Positions 42,957 through 52,788 of a stretch of DNA of 64,000 nucleotides are shown here, in pieces; within the stretch, counting starts at the first letter, position 1; the number at the start of each line of letters is the position of its first letter. The notes beneath the pieces were generated by a model that was not told the DNA's origin, did not search any database, and saw only the letters and a list, made by a program, of their open reading frames with translations. A program made the position numbers and the translations under genes. The DNA is taken from contig NZ_CP109592.1 of assembly GCF_036250675.1 (NCBI RefSeq), forward strand, positions 682,001 through 746,000, read 5' to 3'. This stretch comes from Streptomyces sp. NBC_01689. GTDB lineage: Bacteria; Actinomycetota; Actinomycetes; Streptomycetales; Streptomycetaceae.

Positions 42957-44189
42957 TCAGCGCGTCCCGGAAGCGCGGCGCCGTCGGGCGAGCAGCACGA
43001 GGGAGCCGCCGGCGGCGAGCGTCGCCGCGGCCGAACCGGCCCATATCGCGGTGCCGTTGCTGCCCGTGGCGGCGAGACCGCCCTGCGGGACCGGGGTGGA
43101 CGTGTCGCCGGTGCCGCCGTCGGTGGCCGCGACGGGCGTCGACCCCGTCATGGGGTGGGAGCCGCCGGTCGAGGGGCTCTCGCCGCCGTGGCCGCCGCTG
43201 GTGCCCTGACCGCCGGTCCCTGCCCCGCCACCGGACGTGGACCCGCCCGAGCCGCCCGTTCCCGTGCCGTCGTCATCGGTCACGTCGACCTGGAGATACG
43301 CCGTGTCGTTCGCCGCGTTCTTGTCGTAGTCCTGATGAATGCCGTAGACGGAACTCGCCTTGACCTCGCCCTTGGTGTCGTGCGCCTTGCTGCCGATCTT
43401 CAGGACGAAGGCGTAGGTGAGGGTCTGGCCGACCTCGATGAGGTTGTCGTCGTGCCAGCAGACGTAGACGGGGTGTCCGGGCTCGGACGGGCCGGTCGGC
43501 GCGTCGATGCCGAACGGTGCGCACTCCTTCGGGACCTGGACGGCGGTGGTGCCGGCCGGTATGTGGACCATCAGGCCCGGCTGGTCGTCGCTCTCCGTGT
43601 TGTGGATCCAGCCGGGTCCGTCGTTGCGCAGGGTCGCCGTGACGGTGACGTTCTGCCCGCGGCTCCCCTTCGCCCGGTCCCCTGTCGCCACGAGGTCGGC
43701 CGTGCTGTCGGCGGTGAACGCCGTACGGTGATAGCTGTCGTCGTACCCCTCCCCGGCCGGGGCCTCCCCCGTGGGCCCGGTGCCGTATTCGACGGACTCC
43801 ATGAGCGCCTTGGCGAGCACCTTGAAGCGCACGGGCACGGTGACGGAGGCTCCCGGCTCGACGACGGTGTCGAATCTGCAGTCCGCCTGGCCCACCTGGT
43901 CGGCGTCGGTCGAGTAGGTGCACCCTTCGGCGGTGCCGGGGAAACCGAGTCCGCGCGTCAGCCGGGTCCGGAAGACGAAGCCGTGCGCGGCCTCCGTACC
44001 CGTGTTGGTGACGGTGACGCTCTTGTCGTACGTCTCTCCGGGCTCGGGAGCGGGGGCCCGGAGCGTCGAGACCACCAGATGCGCACCGGCGTCGTCGGCG
44101 TGTGCGACGGATACGGACAGCGCCGGGGCGGTCATGCCGAGCACGGCGGTGGCCAGGGTCGCCGTTCGGCGGAATCGTGCGCGCACCAC
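42957..44189 (-). CDS. sortase-anchored surface protein (LAXTG type)
   Basis: This 410-residue secreted protein has a signal peptide ending near VAHA-DD (about 31), two DUF11/CARDB-like beta domains (LVVSTLRAPAPEPGETYDKSVTVTN and the second from about 165), a Gly/Ser/Thr-rich wall-spanning linker (about 315-375) and the sortase signal LAATG followed by a membrane helix and RRRR. It should be linked to peptidoglycan by a class E sortase, none of which is encoded here. The GTG at 44189 has AAGGAG upstream. Confidence 0.9.
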   Translation of the reverse strand: MVRARFRRTATLATAVLGMTAPALSVSVAHADDAGAHLVVSTLRAPAPEPGETYDKSVTVTNTGTEAAHGFVFRTRLTRGLGFPGTAEGCTYSTDADQVGQADCRFDTVVEPGASVTVPVRFKVLAKALMESVEYGTGPTGEAPAGEGYDDSYHRTAFTADSTADLVATGDRAKGSRGQNVTVTATLRNDGPGWIHNTESDDQPGLMVHIPAGTTAVQVPKECAPFGIDAPTGPSEPGHPVYVCWHDDNLIEVGQTLTYAFVLKIGSKAHDTKGEVKASSVYGIHQDYDKNAANDTAYLQVDVTDDDGTGTGGSGGSTSGGGAGTGGQGTSGGHGGESPSTGGSHPMTGSTPVAATDGGTGDTSTPVPQGGLAATGSNGTAIWAGSAAATLAAGGSLVLLARRRRASGTR

Positions 44190-44490
44190 TGGATCTCCTT
44201 GAAGGACGGGACGACGGTGGCTCCTCCGGGGAGCCGGTTCACTCTCTGGACACCTTCAGGACCACTGAAGTTGTACCGCCCAGGCGTTTTTGACCTTCTC
44301 ATGGGACCGGCGGGGAGCAGAGGGGGTATCCGGCGCCCGCGCCCACGTTGGTGTGACAGGCGGTCGCATGGACGCGATGCGCGCACCTGCCGCGCCCCGC
44401 GGCTAGGTAGCGTGACCACCGAGCGGCATGGAGTGACCATGCGCCGGCAGAACCGCACGGCGACATCCGGCGGAGAAGGACGAGGCTGCA
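44190..44490. other. divergent promoter region, LAXTG protein and FKBP
   Basis: No gene is seen. It must hold promoters for both flanking genes; no striking operator was found. Confidence 0.4.
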
Positions 44491-44865
44491 ATGAGCGAAC
44501 TGGCGAAGCCCGAGATCGACTTCCCCGGGGGCGAGGCTCCCGCCGACCTGCAGATCAAGGACATCCGCGTCGGGGACGGGGCCGAGGCGAAAGCCGGTGC
44601 CGTCGTCGAGGTGCACTACGTCGGGGTGACCTTCGCGACCGGAGAGGAGTTCGACGCCTCCTGGAACCGAGGCCAGACCTTCCGGTTCCCCCTGGGAGCC
44701 GGCCGGGTCATCAAGGGCTGGGACCAGGGCGTCGAGGGCATGCGGGTCGGTGGTCGCCGCGAGATCACCATTCCGCCGCACCTCGCCTACGGTGACCAGT
44801 CACCGTCCCCGCTGATTCCGGCGGGCTCGACGCTGATCTTCGTGGTGGACCTGCTCGGCGTGTGA
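44491..44865 (+). CDS. FKBP-type peptidyl-prolyl cis-trans isomerase
   Basis: This 124-residue single-domain FKBP catalyses Pro isomerisation during folding. Conserved positions include VEVHYVGVTFATGEEFDASW, FPLGAGRVIKGWDQGVEGMRVGG and IPPHLAYGD. No signal peptide is present, so it is cytosolic. AGAAGGACGAGG precedes the ATG. Confidence 0.95.
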   Translation: MSELAKPEIDFPGGEAPADLQIKDIRVGDGAEAKAGAVVEVHYVGVTFATGEEFDASWNRGQTFRFPLGAGRVIKGWDQGVEGMRVGGRREITIPPHLAYGDQSPSPLIPAGSTLIFVVDLLGV

Positions 44866-45236
44866 GGTGGTCCTCCTGCTGCCCGGCCCGCCCGTCGGGG
44901 CGTCGGCCGGGCGGTCCCTCCCGCGGTCCCGCCCCGTTTCCCGCCGCGCCTCCGCCCGGAGCGCAGCACCCCCCCTCCCGCACGAGGCCCGCCTTCTCCA
45001 GGGCGCGTTGCTCGGCCCGGTTGCCGTGATCCGTCCCCGACCGGCGCCGTTCGGCCCGGGCGCGGCCGAAGAGGTACCCGGGGACGGGCTCCCGTGGTCG
45101 GCATCGGTTCTCGCGAGCCCAGCGGCGGTCCGGCCGGCTCCCGTTCCGGGTGAGACGGCCCGGCGCTGACCCGTCCGGCCCTGTCGGCGGCACTCCTCCC
45201 GTACGGACGAACCGGAAGTACGGTAGGAAAACACCT
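44866..45236. other. intergenic region, nothing recognised
   Basis: It is very GC-rich without a credible gene; the open frames here are shadows of one another. Confidence 0.4.
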
Positions 45237-45956
45237 GTGAATGATCTGCTCACCGAGGTCGTCGAGGCTCATGGCGGGATCGACCGCTGGCGCGAACTGA
45301 CCCGGGCGCGCGCCACCCTGGTCAGCGGTGGCGACCTGTTCGCGCTCAAGGGTCTGCCGCAGGACGCCACGCCCCGCGTGATGACCGTCAGCCTGCACGA
45401 GGAGCACGCGTCGGTACACCCCTTCGGCGCACGCGACCAGAGGACCGACTTCACGCCGGGACGGGTCGGCATCGAGAAGGTGGACGGACGCGTGGTCGCC
45501 GAACGCGCGAACCCTCGGGCGTCCTTCTCCGGACACACGCTCGAAACGCCCTGGGACCCGCTGGACCGCGCCTACTTCAACGGCTACGCGTTGTGGACGT
45601 ACCTCACCACGCCCTTCCTGCTGGCCATGCCCGGCTTCAGCGTCGCCGACATCGAGCCGTGGCGGGAGGGTGACGAGGTCTGGCCGGGGCTGCGGGCCGC
45701 CTTCCCGCCCGGGATCGCGAGCCACAGCACCCTCCAGGACTTCTATTTCGGCCCCGACCGGCTCCTTCGGCGCCACGACTACCACGTCGACGTGGCCGGT
45801 GGGTTCGCCGCCGCCCAGTACGTCCACGACCACACCGAAGCGGACGGCATCACGCTCCCCACCAGACGTCGGGCCTACCGCCGCGGCACCGACGGCCGCC
45901 CCCTCCTGGAGCAGGTGATGGTCTCCATCGACCTCAGCGACATCCACTTCACCTGA
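45237..45956 (+). CDS. conserved protein of unknown function, possible LolA-like fold
   Basis: This 239-residue protein starts with GTG (TAGGAAAACACCT upstream). It opens with LLTEVVEAHGGIDRWRELTRARATL, a pattern found in proteins with a LolA-like beta fold, and has many alternating beta segments and aromatic residues. No signal peptide is seen. It stands alone; function is unknown. Confidence 0.72.
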   Translation: MNDLLTEVVEAHGGIDRWRELTRARATLVSGGDLFALKGLPQDATPRVMTVSLHEEHASVHPFGARDQRTDFTPGRVGIEKVDGRVVAERANPRASFSGHTLETPWDPLDRAYFNGYALWTYLTTPFLLAMPGFSVADIEPWREGDEVWPGLRAAFPPGIASHSTLQDFYFGPDRLLRRHDYHVDVAGGFAAAQYVHDHTEADGITLPTRRRAYRRGTDGRPLLEQVMVSIDLSDIHFT

Positions 45957-46119
45957 CAGGGGCCGGTGCCCCTGTCCCCGACGCCCCGGGAATACTCCCG
46001 TGGACCACGCTTCGTCGCCGTCGTGCGCGCGTGAACAGGCACGACGGGGAAATTCACTCGCCGCCCGGCTCGCGTACGAGGAGAATGCGGGGCCGACAGC
46101 GACCCGGAGGAACCCTGCC

Positions 46120-47055
46120 ATGACCGGCCCGCAGTACGCCCGTGACAGCCTTGACGGCCTGGTGATGGGCGACGCCTTCGGAGACAGTTGGTTCACGCGT
46201 TCCGATGAGGACGCGGAGCACCTGTGGGCGGCACGGCGGTTGCGTCCGGCGCCGTGGCCGTGGACGGACGACTCCGCCATGGCTTTCGTCCTGATCGCCC
46301 ATCTCGTGGCCCACGGTGAGGTCCGACCGGGCGAGCTGGCCGAGGAGTTCGCGGCCGAGTACGACCGGGACCCCGGACGCAAGTACGGCCCGTCGATGCA
46401 CGGGGTGCTGCGGCGGATCGGCGCGGGCGAGGACTGGCAGTCCGTCACCACGACGCAGTTCGGCGGGCAGGGCTCCCACGGCAACGGCGCCGCGATGCGC
46501 GTCGCTCCGCTCGGAGCCTGGTTCCGGGACGACTTGGCCGTCGTCCGTGAGCAGGCACGGCTGTCCGCCTTGGCCACCCATTCCCACCCTGAGGCCGTCG
46601 CGGGAGCGATCGCCGTGGCGGTCGCCGCGGCACTGGCGTCCGCCGAGGGGGACCGGGGCACCGCGTCACGGTCGGGGTTCCTTCGCGAGACCGCCTCGCA
46701 CGTTCCGGACAGCGCCGTCCGCTCGGGACTGCTGGTGGCCGCGGGCTTCTCGCCGCGCACGTCGGTGCGTCACGCGGCGTCCGTACTGGGCTCGGGGACC
46801 CTCATCTCGGCTCCGGACACGGTGCCGTACGCCCTGTGGTCCGCCGCGGGCCATCTGGACGATCTCGCCGAGGCGTTGTGGCAGACCGTCGCCGGATGGG
46901 GGGACCGCGACACCACCTGCGCCATCGCCGGTGGCGTGGTGGGGGCGCGCACCGGCACGGGTGCGCTGCCCGCGGCCTGGCTGCGAGCCCGGGAGGAGTC
47001 ACCGTCCTGGTCCCGGCTGGAATCCCCCGAGGCAGGCCCTCAGCGGCGCCGATAA
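46120..47055 (+). CDS. ADP-ribosylglycohydrolase family protein
   Basis: This 311-residue DraG/ARH-type hydrolase would remove ADP-ribose from a protein or small molecule. Metal-binding segments are GLVMGDAFGDSWF (12-24), WTDDSAMA near residue 50 and GDRDTTCAIAGGVVGARTG near the end, which supply the acidic cluster for two metal ions. CGGAGGAA precedes the ATG at 46120. No ADP-ribosyltransferase gene is adjacent. Confidence 0.9.
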   Translation: MTGPQYARDSLDGLVMGDAFGDSWFTRSDEDAEHLWAARRLRPAPWPWTDDSAMAFVLIAHLVAHGEVRPGELAEEFAAEYDRDPGRKYGPSMHGVLRRIGAGEDWQSVTTTQFGGQGSHGNGAAMRVAPLGAWFRDDLAVVREQARLSALATHSHPEAVAGAIAVAVAAALASAEGDRGTASRSGFLRETASHVPDSAVRSGLLVAAGFSPRTSVRHAASVLGSGTLISAPDTVPYALWSAAGHLDDLAEALWQTVAGWGDRDTTCAIAGGVVGARTGTGALPAAWLRAREESPSWSRLESPEAGPQRRR

Positions 47056-47097
47056 GCTCGTGGGCACCACGGACGGGGAACTGATCAAAGGAGCACC

Positions 47098-47784
47098 ATG
47101 GAGGCCGAGGGCGGGACGGACCGGGTCCAGGACGTGCGGTCGTGGCTGCGGGGACTGGAGGTGTTCGCCGGGCCGTCGGCGGACTTCGATCCGGACGCCG
47201 CCCCGGCCGACCCGGTCGAACTCTTCCTGGACTGGCTGCGGGCGGCGGTCGCGGCGGGGGTGCCCGACGCGCACGCGATGACGGTGTCGACCGTCGCGGA
47301 GGACGGCAACCCCGACGCACGGGTCCTCATTCTCAAGAACGTCGACCGCACCGGATGGCAGTTCGCCGCGCACGCCGGCAGCCCCAAGGGCCGCCAGCTG
47401 TCCGGCCACCCCCGTGCCGCCCTCACCTTCTACTGGCCCCTCCAGGGCCGTCAGGTGCGACTGCGCGGTGCCGTCGAGCCCGCCTCCGCCGAGCAGAGCG
47501 CCGCGGACCTGCTGGCCCGCTCCGAGTCGGCCCGCGCCGAGGTGCTGCTCGGCCGCCAGAGCGGCCACCTGGAAAGCGCCGAGGAGCGCGAGCGCGCCTT
47601 CCAGGACGCGCTGGCCCGCGTCGAGTCCGACCCCCGGCTGGTCAGTCCCGAGTGGACGCTCTACACCCTGGTCCCGGTCCACGTCGAGTTCTGGCAGGCG
47701 GACAAGGGCCGTCTGCACAACCGGCTGCGCTACGAGCGCCCCGATCCCACGAGCGCTTGGCGACGCCACTTGCTGTGGCCGTGA
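47098..47784 (+). CDS. pyridoxine/pyridoxamine 5'-phosphate oxidase family protein
   Basis: This 228-residue FMN-binding split-barrel protein is organised like PdxH: AMTVSTVAEDGNPDARVLILKNVD, the FMN segment SPKGRQLSGHPRAALTFYW, and the C-terminal dimer motif VEFWQADKGRLHNRLRYER. It would oxidise pyridoxamine or pyridoxine phosphate to pyridoxal phosphate. It follows the ADP-ribosylglycohydrolase gene by 42 bases on the same strand and may share its transcript. Confidence 0.88.
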   Translation: MEAEGGTDRVQDVRSWLRGLEVFAGPSADFDPDAAPADPVELFLDWLRAAVAAGVPDAHAMTVSTVAEDGNPDARVLILKNVDRTGWQFAAHAGSPKGRQLSGHPRAALTFYWPLQGRQVRLRGAVEPASAEQSAADLLARSESARAEVLLGRQSGHLESAEERERAFQDALARVESDPRLVSPEWTLYTLVPVHVEFWQADKGRLHNRLRYERPDPTSAWRRHLLWP

Positions 47785-47938
47785 CTTCCCCGCCCGCAAG
47801 GACATGACAGGGCCGGCGCCGCCCGGCACCCGGTGCGCCCGGGAGCCGATGCACGGCCGTCGCGCTGCCGGATGTCGGTGCCGTCCGCGTCCGCGGCTCA
47901 GGCATGGTCCCTGCCTCCGGGCGCGGCCTTCGCGCGGG

Positions 47939-48838
47939 TCAACTCTGCTTCTGGAGGAAGGCGATCTCCGCTTCCACGGCCTCCTCGTGCGCCTCGAGGA
48001 AGGGCGCGTAATGGCGGCCCGCCAGGTGCAACACCTCGGCGTCCGGGGCGTGGTGGGCCGCTTCGACGGCGGGCCCGGGCAGCGCGCTCAGGTCCTGGTC
48101 GCAGACGACCACGAGCAGGGGCCACCTGATCCGGGGGGCGTGGAGGCCCGGCCGGTATCCGCCGAGCCGCAGGACGATCCGGGCGGCGACCGTCCGCTCC
48201 CAGTCCGGGTGACGACGGTCCGGATCCAGGGCCCGCTCGCCGTCCATCGCGTCGGGAGTGGTGAGGGAGGCGACGGCACCCCGTACTCCCGCGGTGGGGA
48301 CCAGCAACGGCGGACGTCCGAGGAGACCGCCGACCGCGTCCGCGACGCCGCGGCCGAGGAGCCGGAGCAGCGCGAGGGGTGTCATGGCGCGCAGCGCGTC
48401 GGTGGCCACCGCCCGACCGTCCACGAGCGGTGACTGCGCGATCACGGACGCCGGCCGCGGATTGTCGGCGGCGACGCGGAAGACGTGGCCGCCCGCGAGC
48501 GAGAAACCCCAGAGCGAGATCCCGTCGGGGTCGACGTCGGGCAGTCCGGCCGCGAAGTCGATCGCGGCCTGCCAGTCGGCGAGTTGGTCGTCGAGACGGA
48601 CGACCTGGCGCGGCTCGCCCCCGCTCTCCCCGAACCGCCGGTGGTCGAAGGCGAGTACGGCGAATCCGGCGTCGTTGAACCGCGGTCCGAAGAGATCCGA
48701 GGCAGGCTCCTTCGTCACCGCAATCCCTCCGGCCATGATCACGCAGCCGCCGTTGGTGCCCGGATAGTGCCAGGCGGAGCACGTGGTGTCGCCGCTGAAG
48801 AAACGTACTTTCTCTCGGTGTCGGCCGGGCAGGGACAT
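47939..48838 (-). CDS. alpha/beta hydrolase (dienelactone-hydrolase/acyltransferase-like)
   Basis: This 299-residue hydrolase has the nucleophile Ser113 in GFSLAGG, an acid probably in VVVCDQDLSALPG and the base His in LAGRHYAPFLE. The DHRRFGESGGEPRQ segment is typical of the YbhC/UCP031982-like hydrolases. The substrate is unknown. It is divergent from a two-module Lrp-type regulator, which may control it. Confidence 0.85.
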   Translation of the reverse strand: MSLPGRHREKVRFFSGDTTCSAWHYPGTNGGCVIMAGGIAVTKEPASDLFGPRFNDAGFAVLAFDHRRFGESGGEPRQVVRLDDQLADWQAAIDFAAGLPDVDPDGISLWGFSLAGGHVFRVAADNPRPASVIAQSPLVDGRAVATDALRAMTPLALLRLLGRGVADAVGGLLGRPPLLVPTAGVRGAVASLTTPDAMDGERALDPDRRHPDWERTVAARIVLRLGGYRPGLHAPRIRWPLLVVVCDQDLSALPGPAVEAAHHAPDAEVLHLAGRHYAPFLEAHEEAVEAEIAFLQKQS

Positions 48839-49218
48839 GGGGTCCTCCGTCGGTGGTGAGGGGATCGGCGCCCGCTGTCGGGCTCGCTCGGTTCCAGGAC
48901 TCGCGCTCGGTGCGCGGGCACGCTCGGCTCTCGCGCCCGGCCGGCTCGCCGACTTGACGCTCGCGCCGGGACCGACCGGCACGCGGGACCGCTGTCGGTA
49001 CGGGCCCGGTGAGCCCCGGCGATCGCCGGCCGTCAGCCGTTCCGGACCGGCATCCGGCCACGCGAGGCCCCGCGATCACCCGCTCCTTCCGTGTCCCGGG
49101 GCCGCCGACGCGGCTCGGGGACGGCGAGGAGTGCGTGACGCCCGCGTGACATCCATGGTCGGGGCACGGTCCGCGGGACGGCCCGCGCCAGGCGCCGGAA
49201 TGAGCGAAACTTGCCGTC
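48839..49218. other. divergent region, hydrolase and Lrp regulator
   Basis: No gene is supported; promoters of both flanking genes must lie here. No clear palindrome was found by eye. Confidence 0.4.
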
Positions 49219-50319
49219 ATGGCCATGGTGTCGGCGGATTCCGTACTGAGCCTCACCGATCAGCGGCTGGTGGCCGCTCTGCAGTGCGACGGCCGTCTCA
49301 CCGCGGAACGGGCGGCCCGGGTGCTTGACCTCAGCCCCGCCACCGTGCGCCGCCGTCTGCGAGCGCTCGGCGCCGACGGGACCGTGCGCGTGGTGATCTC
49401 ACCCGTCGCGCGACCCCGCGACGGGGGTTCGGCGGGGGCGCTCTTCCTGCGCATCCGGGTGTTGCGGGGAAAGCTCGACACCCTCGTGGCCGCGCTCGCG
49501 GCACGCGAGGACATCCCGTTCATCGACGTCACCACCTCCGGGGACGAGATCTTCGCGGTGGCCCGTACGGAGCCGGGTTCGCGCGACCCGCTCGTCTTCC
49601 GCCAACTGCCCTCCACACAGGCGGTCACGTCCCTGGAGAGCGCCACCGTCCTGCATGTCTTCCGGGTCACCTCGGAGTGGCGTCACGCCGTCCTGACGCC
49701 GGACGAACGCGCGGCCCTGAGCCCGGCCGCACCGGAGCCCGGTCCGGCGCCTGTCGGGCGAACCGCCGCGGAATCCGAGCCGGTGCCCTCCGGGTCGGCG
49801 GGCCCGTACGGCGTCGACACCGACCCCTTGGAACAGTCACTCATCGACGCCCTGGCCCCCGACGCACGTCTCTCCGCCGCGGCGCTGGCCGCGCACACCG
49901 GTCACCCGGAGACGACGGTCCGCCGTCGGATCGCCCGAATCGCCGCCCAGGGACGGCTGGTGACCCAGGTCCTGGTGGACCCCCGCAGGATCGGACTGCC
50001 CATCGAGGCCAAGCTCCTGCTGCGGGTGGCCCCCGATCATCTGGCCGCAGCGGGGCGGGCGTTGGCCGACCATCCCGCGGTGCACGGCGCGTTCGCCACC
50101 TCGGGTCCATCGAACCTGCACGCGGCTGCGTACTTCCCCGGTCTGCCCGCCCTCTACGGCTTCCTCTCCCGCGACCTGGTCGGCCTGGGGATCACCCGGG
50201 TCGAGACGGCCGTCGTCGGCCGCACCGCCAAACGCACGCCCCCGTCGGGCCCGGATCGGCCGTCTCCGGCCGCCGCACGACGCCGGCCACCGGCCCACGC
50301 ACGGCCGGGCACGGGCTGA
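49219..50319 (+). CDS. two-module Lrp/AsnC family regulator
   Basis: This 366-residue protein is built of two Lrp units. The first has a winged helix (LVAALQCDGRLTAERAARVLDLSPATVRRRL) at about 14-50 and a RAM-like domain. The second repeats the plan from about 210 (LIDALAPDARLSAAALAAHTGHPETTVRRRI). Such fused regulators probably act as pseudo-dimers. The divergent hydrolase is the obvious candidate target. Confidence 0.87.
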   Translation: MAMVSADSVLSLTDQRLVAALQCDGRLTAERAARVLDLSPATVRRRLRALGADGTVRVVISPVARPRDGGSAGALFLRIRVLRGKLDTLVAALAAREDIPFIDVTTSGDEIFAVARTEPGSRDPLVFRQLPSTQAVTSLESATVLHVFRVTSEWRHAVLTPDERAALSPAAPEPGPAPVGRTAAESEPVPSGSAGPYGVDTDPLEQSLIDALAPDARLSAAALAAHTGHPETTVRRRIARIAAQGRLVTQVLVDPRRIGLPIEAKLLLRVAPDHLAAAGRALADHPAVHGAFATSGPSNLHAAAYFPGLPALYGFLSRDLVGLGITRVETAVVGRTAKRTPPSGPDRPSPAAARRRPPAHARPGTG

Positions 50320-50395
50320 GGACGGACCGGCACGGGGTGATGACGTACCGGGCAGGGGGGTGATGACTGGCTCAAGCACGGTCGCGGTACGGGAT

Positions 50396-51331
50396 TCAGC
50401 GCGGGAGCACCCAGTCCGGCCTCCACGTCCCGGCGGCGTCGTGGCCGGCCGTCGTGGTGGCGAGGTGGGCGCGCAGAGTGGCCAGCGCCGGGTGCGGGTT
50501 GTCGCGGTGCCAGAGCAGCGAGTGCGGGTAGACGGGCTTCGGGTCGGTCACCGGGATGCGGCGCAGGCCGTGCCCGGCGGGCCAGACGAGACGGGTCTGC
50601 CCGCCCATGAAGGTGGCCAGGGCCGGGGTGTCGGCGATGGTGTCGAGCAGTGCGTCGGAGCCGAAGTTGGGGCCGGTCGCCTCGATGGTGAGGCCGAACT
50701 GGGCGACGAGGTCGTCGTAGTAGGCGGCCCACTCGGTACCCGGGACGATGCCGGGCATCCAGATCCGGTGTCCGACGAGCTGGGGGACGGTCACCGAGCG
50801 GGCGCCCGCCAGTGCGTGGGCGGGGCCGGTGAGAAGCTCGAGCGGCTCATCGCTCACTCGTACGGACTCGATGTCCGGGGGAAGCGGCCGGCCGGGCACG
50901 GCGACGGCGCGGAAGGACGCGTCGATCGTCCCGGAGCGGATGGCGGTGACGGCCGTCTCGATGTCGAACAGCATCACCACGTCGAGATCGATCTCGGGGT
51001 GGGCTCGGTGGAAGCCGCGCAGCAGGCCCGCCGCCGCGCCGCGTGAGGCGATCACGTCGACGCGCAGTGGACGGCGGCCCGTGTGCACGGAGGCGACCGC
51101 GCGCTCGGCGACGCGTAGCAGGTCCCGGGCGTGCGGCAGGAACGCCTGCCCGTCGATGGTGAGCTCGGCGCCGCGCGCGGTGCGCGTGAACAGCCGCACG
51201 CCCAGGGTGCGCTCCAGCGCGGCGATGCGCTTGGAGACCGCCTGCTGGGTGACCGCCAGCTCGGTGGCGGCCTCCTGGAACTGCCCCGCGTCAGCGGCGA
51301 CGACGAAGGTCCGGACGGTGTCGAGGTCCAT
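50396..51331 (-). CDS. LysR family transcriptional regulator
   Basis: This intact 311-residue LysR has the helix-turn-helix FQEAATELAVTQQAVSKRIAALER (18-41) and a periplasmic-binding-like effector domain. It is divergent from an MFS exporter gene. The perfect palindrome CACAACC-AAT-GGTTGTG, 17 bases upstream of its start, is the likely binding site, so autoregulation and activation of the exporter are expected. Confidence 0.92.
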   Translation of the reverse strand: MDLDTVRTFVVAADAGQFQEAATELAVTQQAVSKRIAALERTLGVRLFTRTARGAELTIDGQAFLPHARDLLRVAERAVASVHTGRRPLRVDVIASRGAAAGLLRGFHRAHPEIDLDVVMLFDIETAVTAIRSGTIDASFRAVAVPGRPLPPDIESVRVSDEPLELLTGPAHALAGARSVTVPQLVGHRIWMPGIVPGTEWAAYYDDLVAQFGLTIEATGPNFGSDALLDTIADTPALATFMGGQTRLVWPAGHGLRRIPVTDPKPVYPHSLLWHRDNPHPALATLRAHLATTTAGHDAAGTWRPDWVLPR

Positions 51332-51347
51332 GGCGACACTCTAGGGT

Positions 51348-51364
51348 CACAACCAATGGTTGTG
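51348..51364. promoter_or_regulatory. LysR-type operator between regulator and MFS gene
   Basis: CACAACC and GGTTGTG flank AAT; further GGTTGT copies occur at 51380 and 51432. Confidence 0.65.
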
Positions 51365-51465
51365 GCCGGACGGCCTCACGGTTGTTTGACCCCTGCACAG
51401 GGCTCTCGCTTTGATGCTCTCGGTCACGGATCGGTTGTGCGGGCGGGAGCGAAGGGGCGGCGGGC

Positions 51466-52788
51466 ATGGAAGGCGGGCAGCGGTCGAGGCGTCCGCGAGG
51501 ACAGCGGCTGGGACGGCGGTTCGGCTGGTTCTGGGGAGCGTACGGAACCAGCGCGCTCGGCACATGGCTCGCCTTCGGCGCGTTCCCGCTGATCGCCGTC
51601 CAGGTGCTGCACGCCGGGCCGGCCCAGGTGGCCGCGCTCTCCTCCGTGGGGGCGGCGGTGGGCGCGGCCGTGGCGGTGCCGCTCGGTCCATGGGTGGAGT
51701 TCCGCCGCAAGCGGTCGGTGCTGATCGGGACGGACCTGGCGCGGTGCGCGGCGCTGCTGACCGTACCGGCCGCGTACGCGCTCGGCGCGCTCACCTTCGT
51801 CCAGCTCCTGCTGGTCTCCGTCGTCGTCGCGTCGGCCGACATCACCTTCCGGGCCGCCTCCGGGGCGTATCTGAAGACGCTGCTGCCGGCCGAGGACCTG
51901 CTCACCGCCAACGCCAGGTTCGAGTCGACGGCCTGGACGACCACGATCGTCGGGCCACCGCTGGGCGGCGCCATGACCGGGCTCCTCGGTCCGGTGGCCA
52001 CGGTGATGGCCGACGCGGTCAGCTACCTGCTCTCGGCCCTCGGCATCCGCGCGGCGGGCGGGTCCGAGCCGCCGCCCGCACACCGGGAGGCGCCCCGGAC
52101 AAGGGCCCGGGACCTGCTCGACGGCTGGCGCTTCATCCTCGCCGACGCGACCCTGCGTCCGCTCTTCCTCAACACCGCGTTGTTCAACGGGCTGGTGATG
52201 GCGACCCAGCCCCTGCTGGCCGTCCTGATGCTCGGCCCGCTCGGGTTCGCCCCGTGGCAGTACGGCCTCGCCTTCGCCGCACCCTCGATCGGCGGTCTGC
52301 TCGGTTCGCGACTGGCCCGCCCGCTCGTGAACCGGTTCGGACAGCATCAGGTCCTGGTCGTGGCCGGCACGCTCCGCGCGCTGTGGCCCGTCGGTCTGGC
52401 GTTCCTCGGGCGGGGCACCGGCGGCCTCCTGCTGGTGATGGGCGTCGAACTGGGGCTCATCTTCAGCTGCGGGGTCTTCAACCCCGTCTACGCCACCTAT
52501 CGGCTCGAGCGCACCCCGACCGACCGGGTCACCCGGACGCTGTCCGCCTGGGCCGTGACGACCAAGGCCTCGACCGCGCTCCTGACGGCCGTCTGGGGCG
52601 TACTCGGGTCACTGATCGACCCACGTACGGCCATCGGCCTGGCCGGCGTGCTCCTGCTGACGACCCCGCTGCTGCTCCCCCGCCGCACCACGGGACTCGA
52701 CGCCGGACCGGACCCGTCACCGGACGCCGCGCCCGAGGACCCACCGTCGCCCCCGACGAGCCTCACACGCCGCACGGGCCGGAACTGA
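51466..52788 (+). CDS. MFS transporter (enterobactin-exporter-like)
   Basis: This 440-residue permease has twelve predicted helices and resembles MFS_3 (EntS-type) drug or siderophore exporters: GWFWGAYGTSALGTW, the basic loop EFRRKRSVLIGTDLARC and AEDLLTANARFESTAW. The substrate is probably the LysR effector. The start at ATG 51466 has AAGGGGCGG upstream. Confidence 0.9.
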   Translation: MEGGQRSRRPRGQRLGRRFGWFWGAYGTSALGTWLAFGAFPLIAVQVLHAGPAQVAALSSVGAAVGAAVAVPLGPWVEFRRKRSVLIGTDLARCAALLTVPAAYALGALTFVQLLLVSVVVASADITFRAASGAYLKTLLPAEDLLTANARFESTAWTTTIVGPPLGGAMTGLLGPVATVMADAVSYLLSALGIRAAGGSEPPPAHREAPRTRARDLLDGWRFILADATLRPLFLNTALFNGLVMATQPLLAVLMLGPLGFAPWQYGLAFAAPSIGGLLGSRLARPLVNRFGQHQVLVVAGTLRALWPVGLAFLGRGTGGLLLVMGVELGLIFSCGVFNPVYATYRLERTPTDRVTRTLSAWAVTTKASTALLTAVWGVLGSLIDPRTAIGLAGVLLLTTPLLLPRRTTGLDAGPDPSPDAAPEDPPSPPTSLTRRTGRN

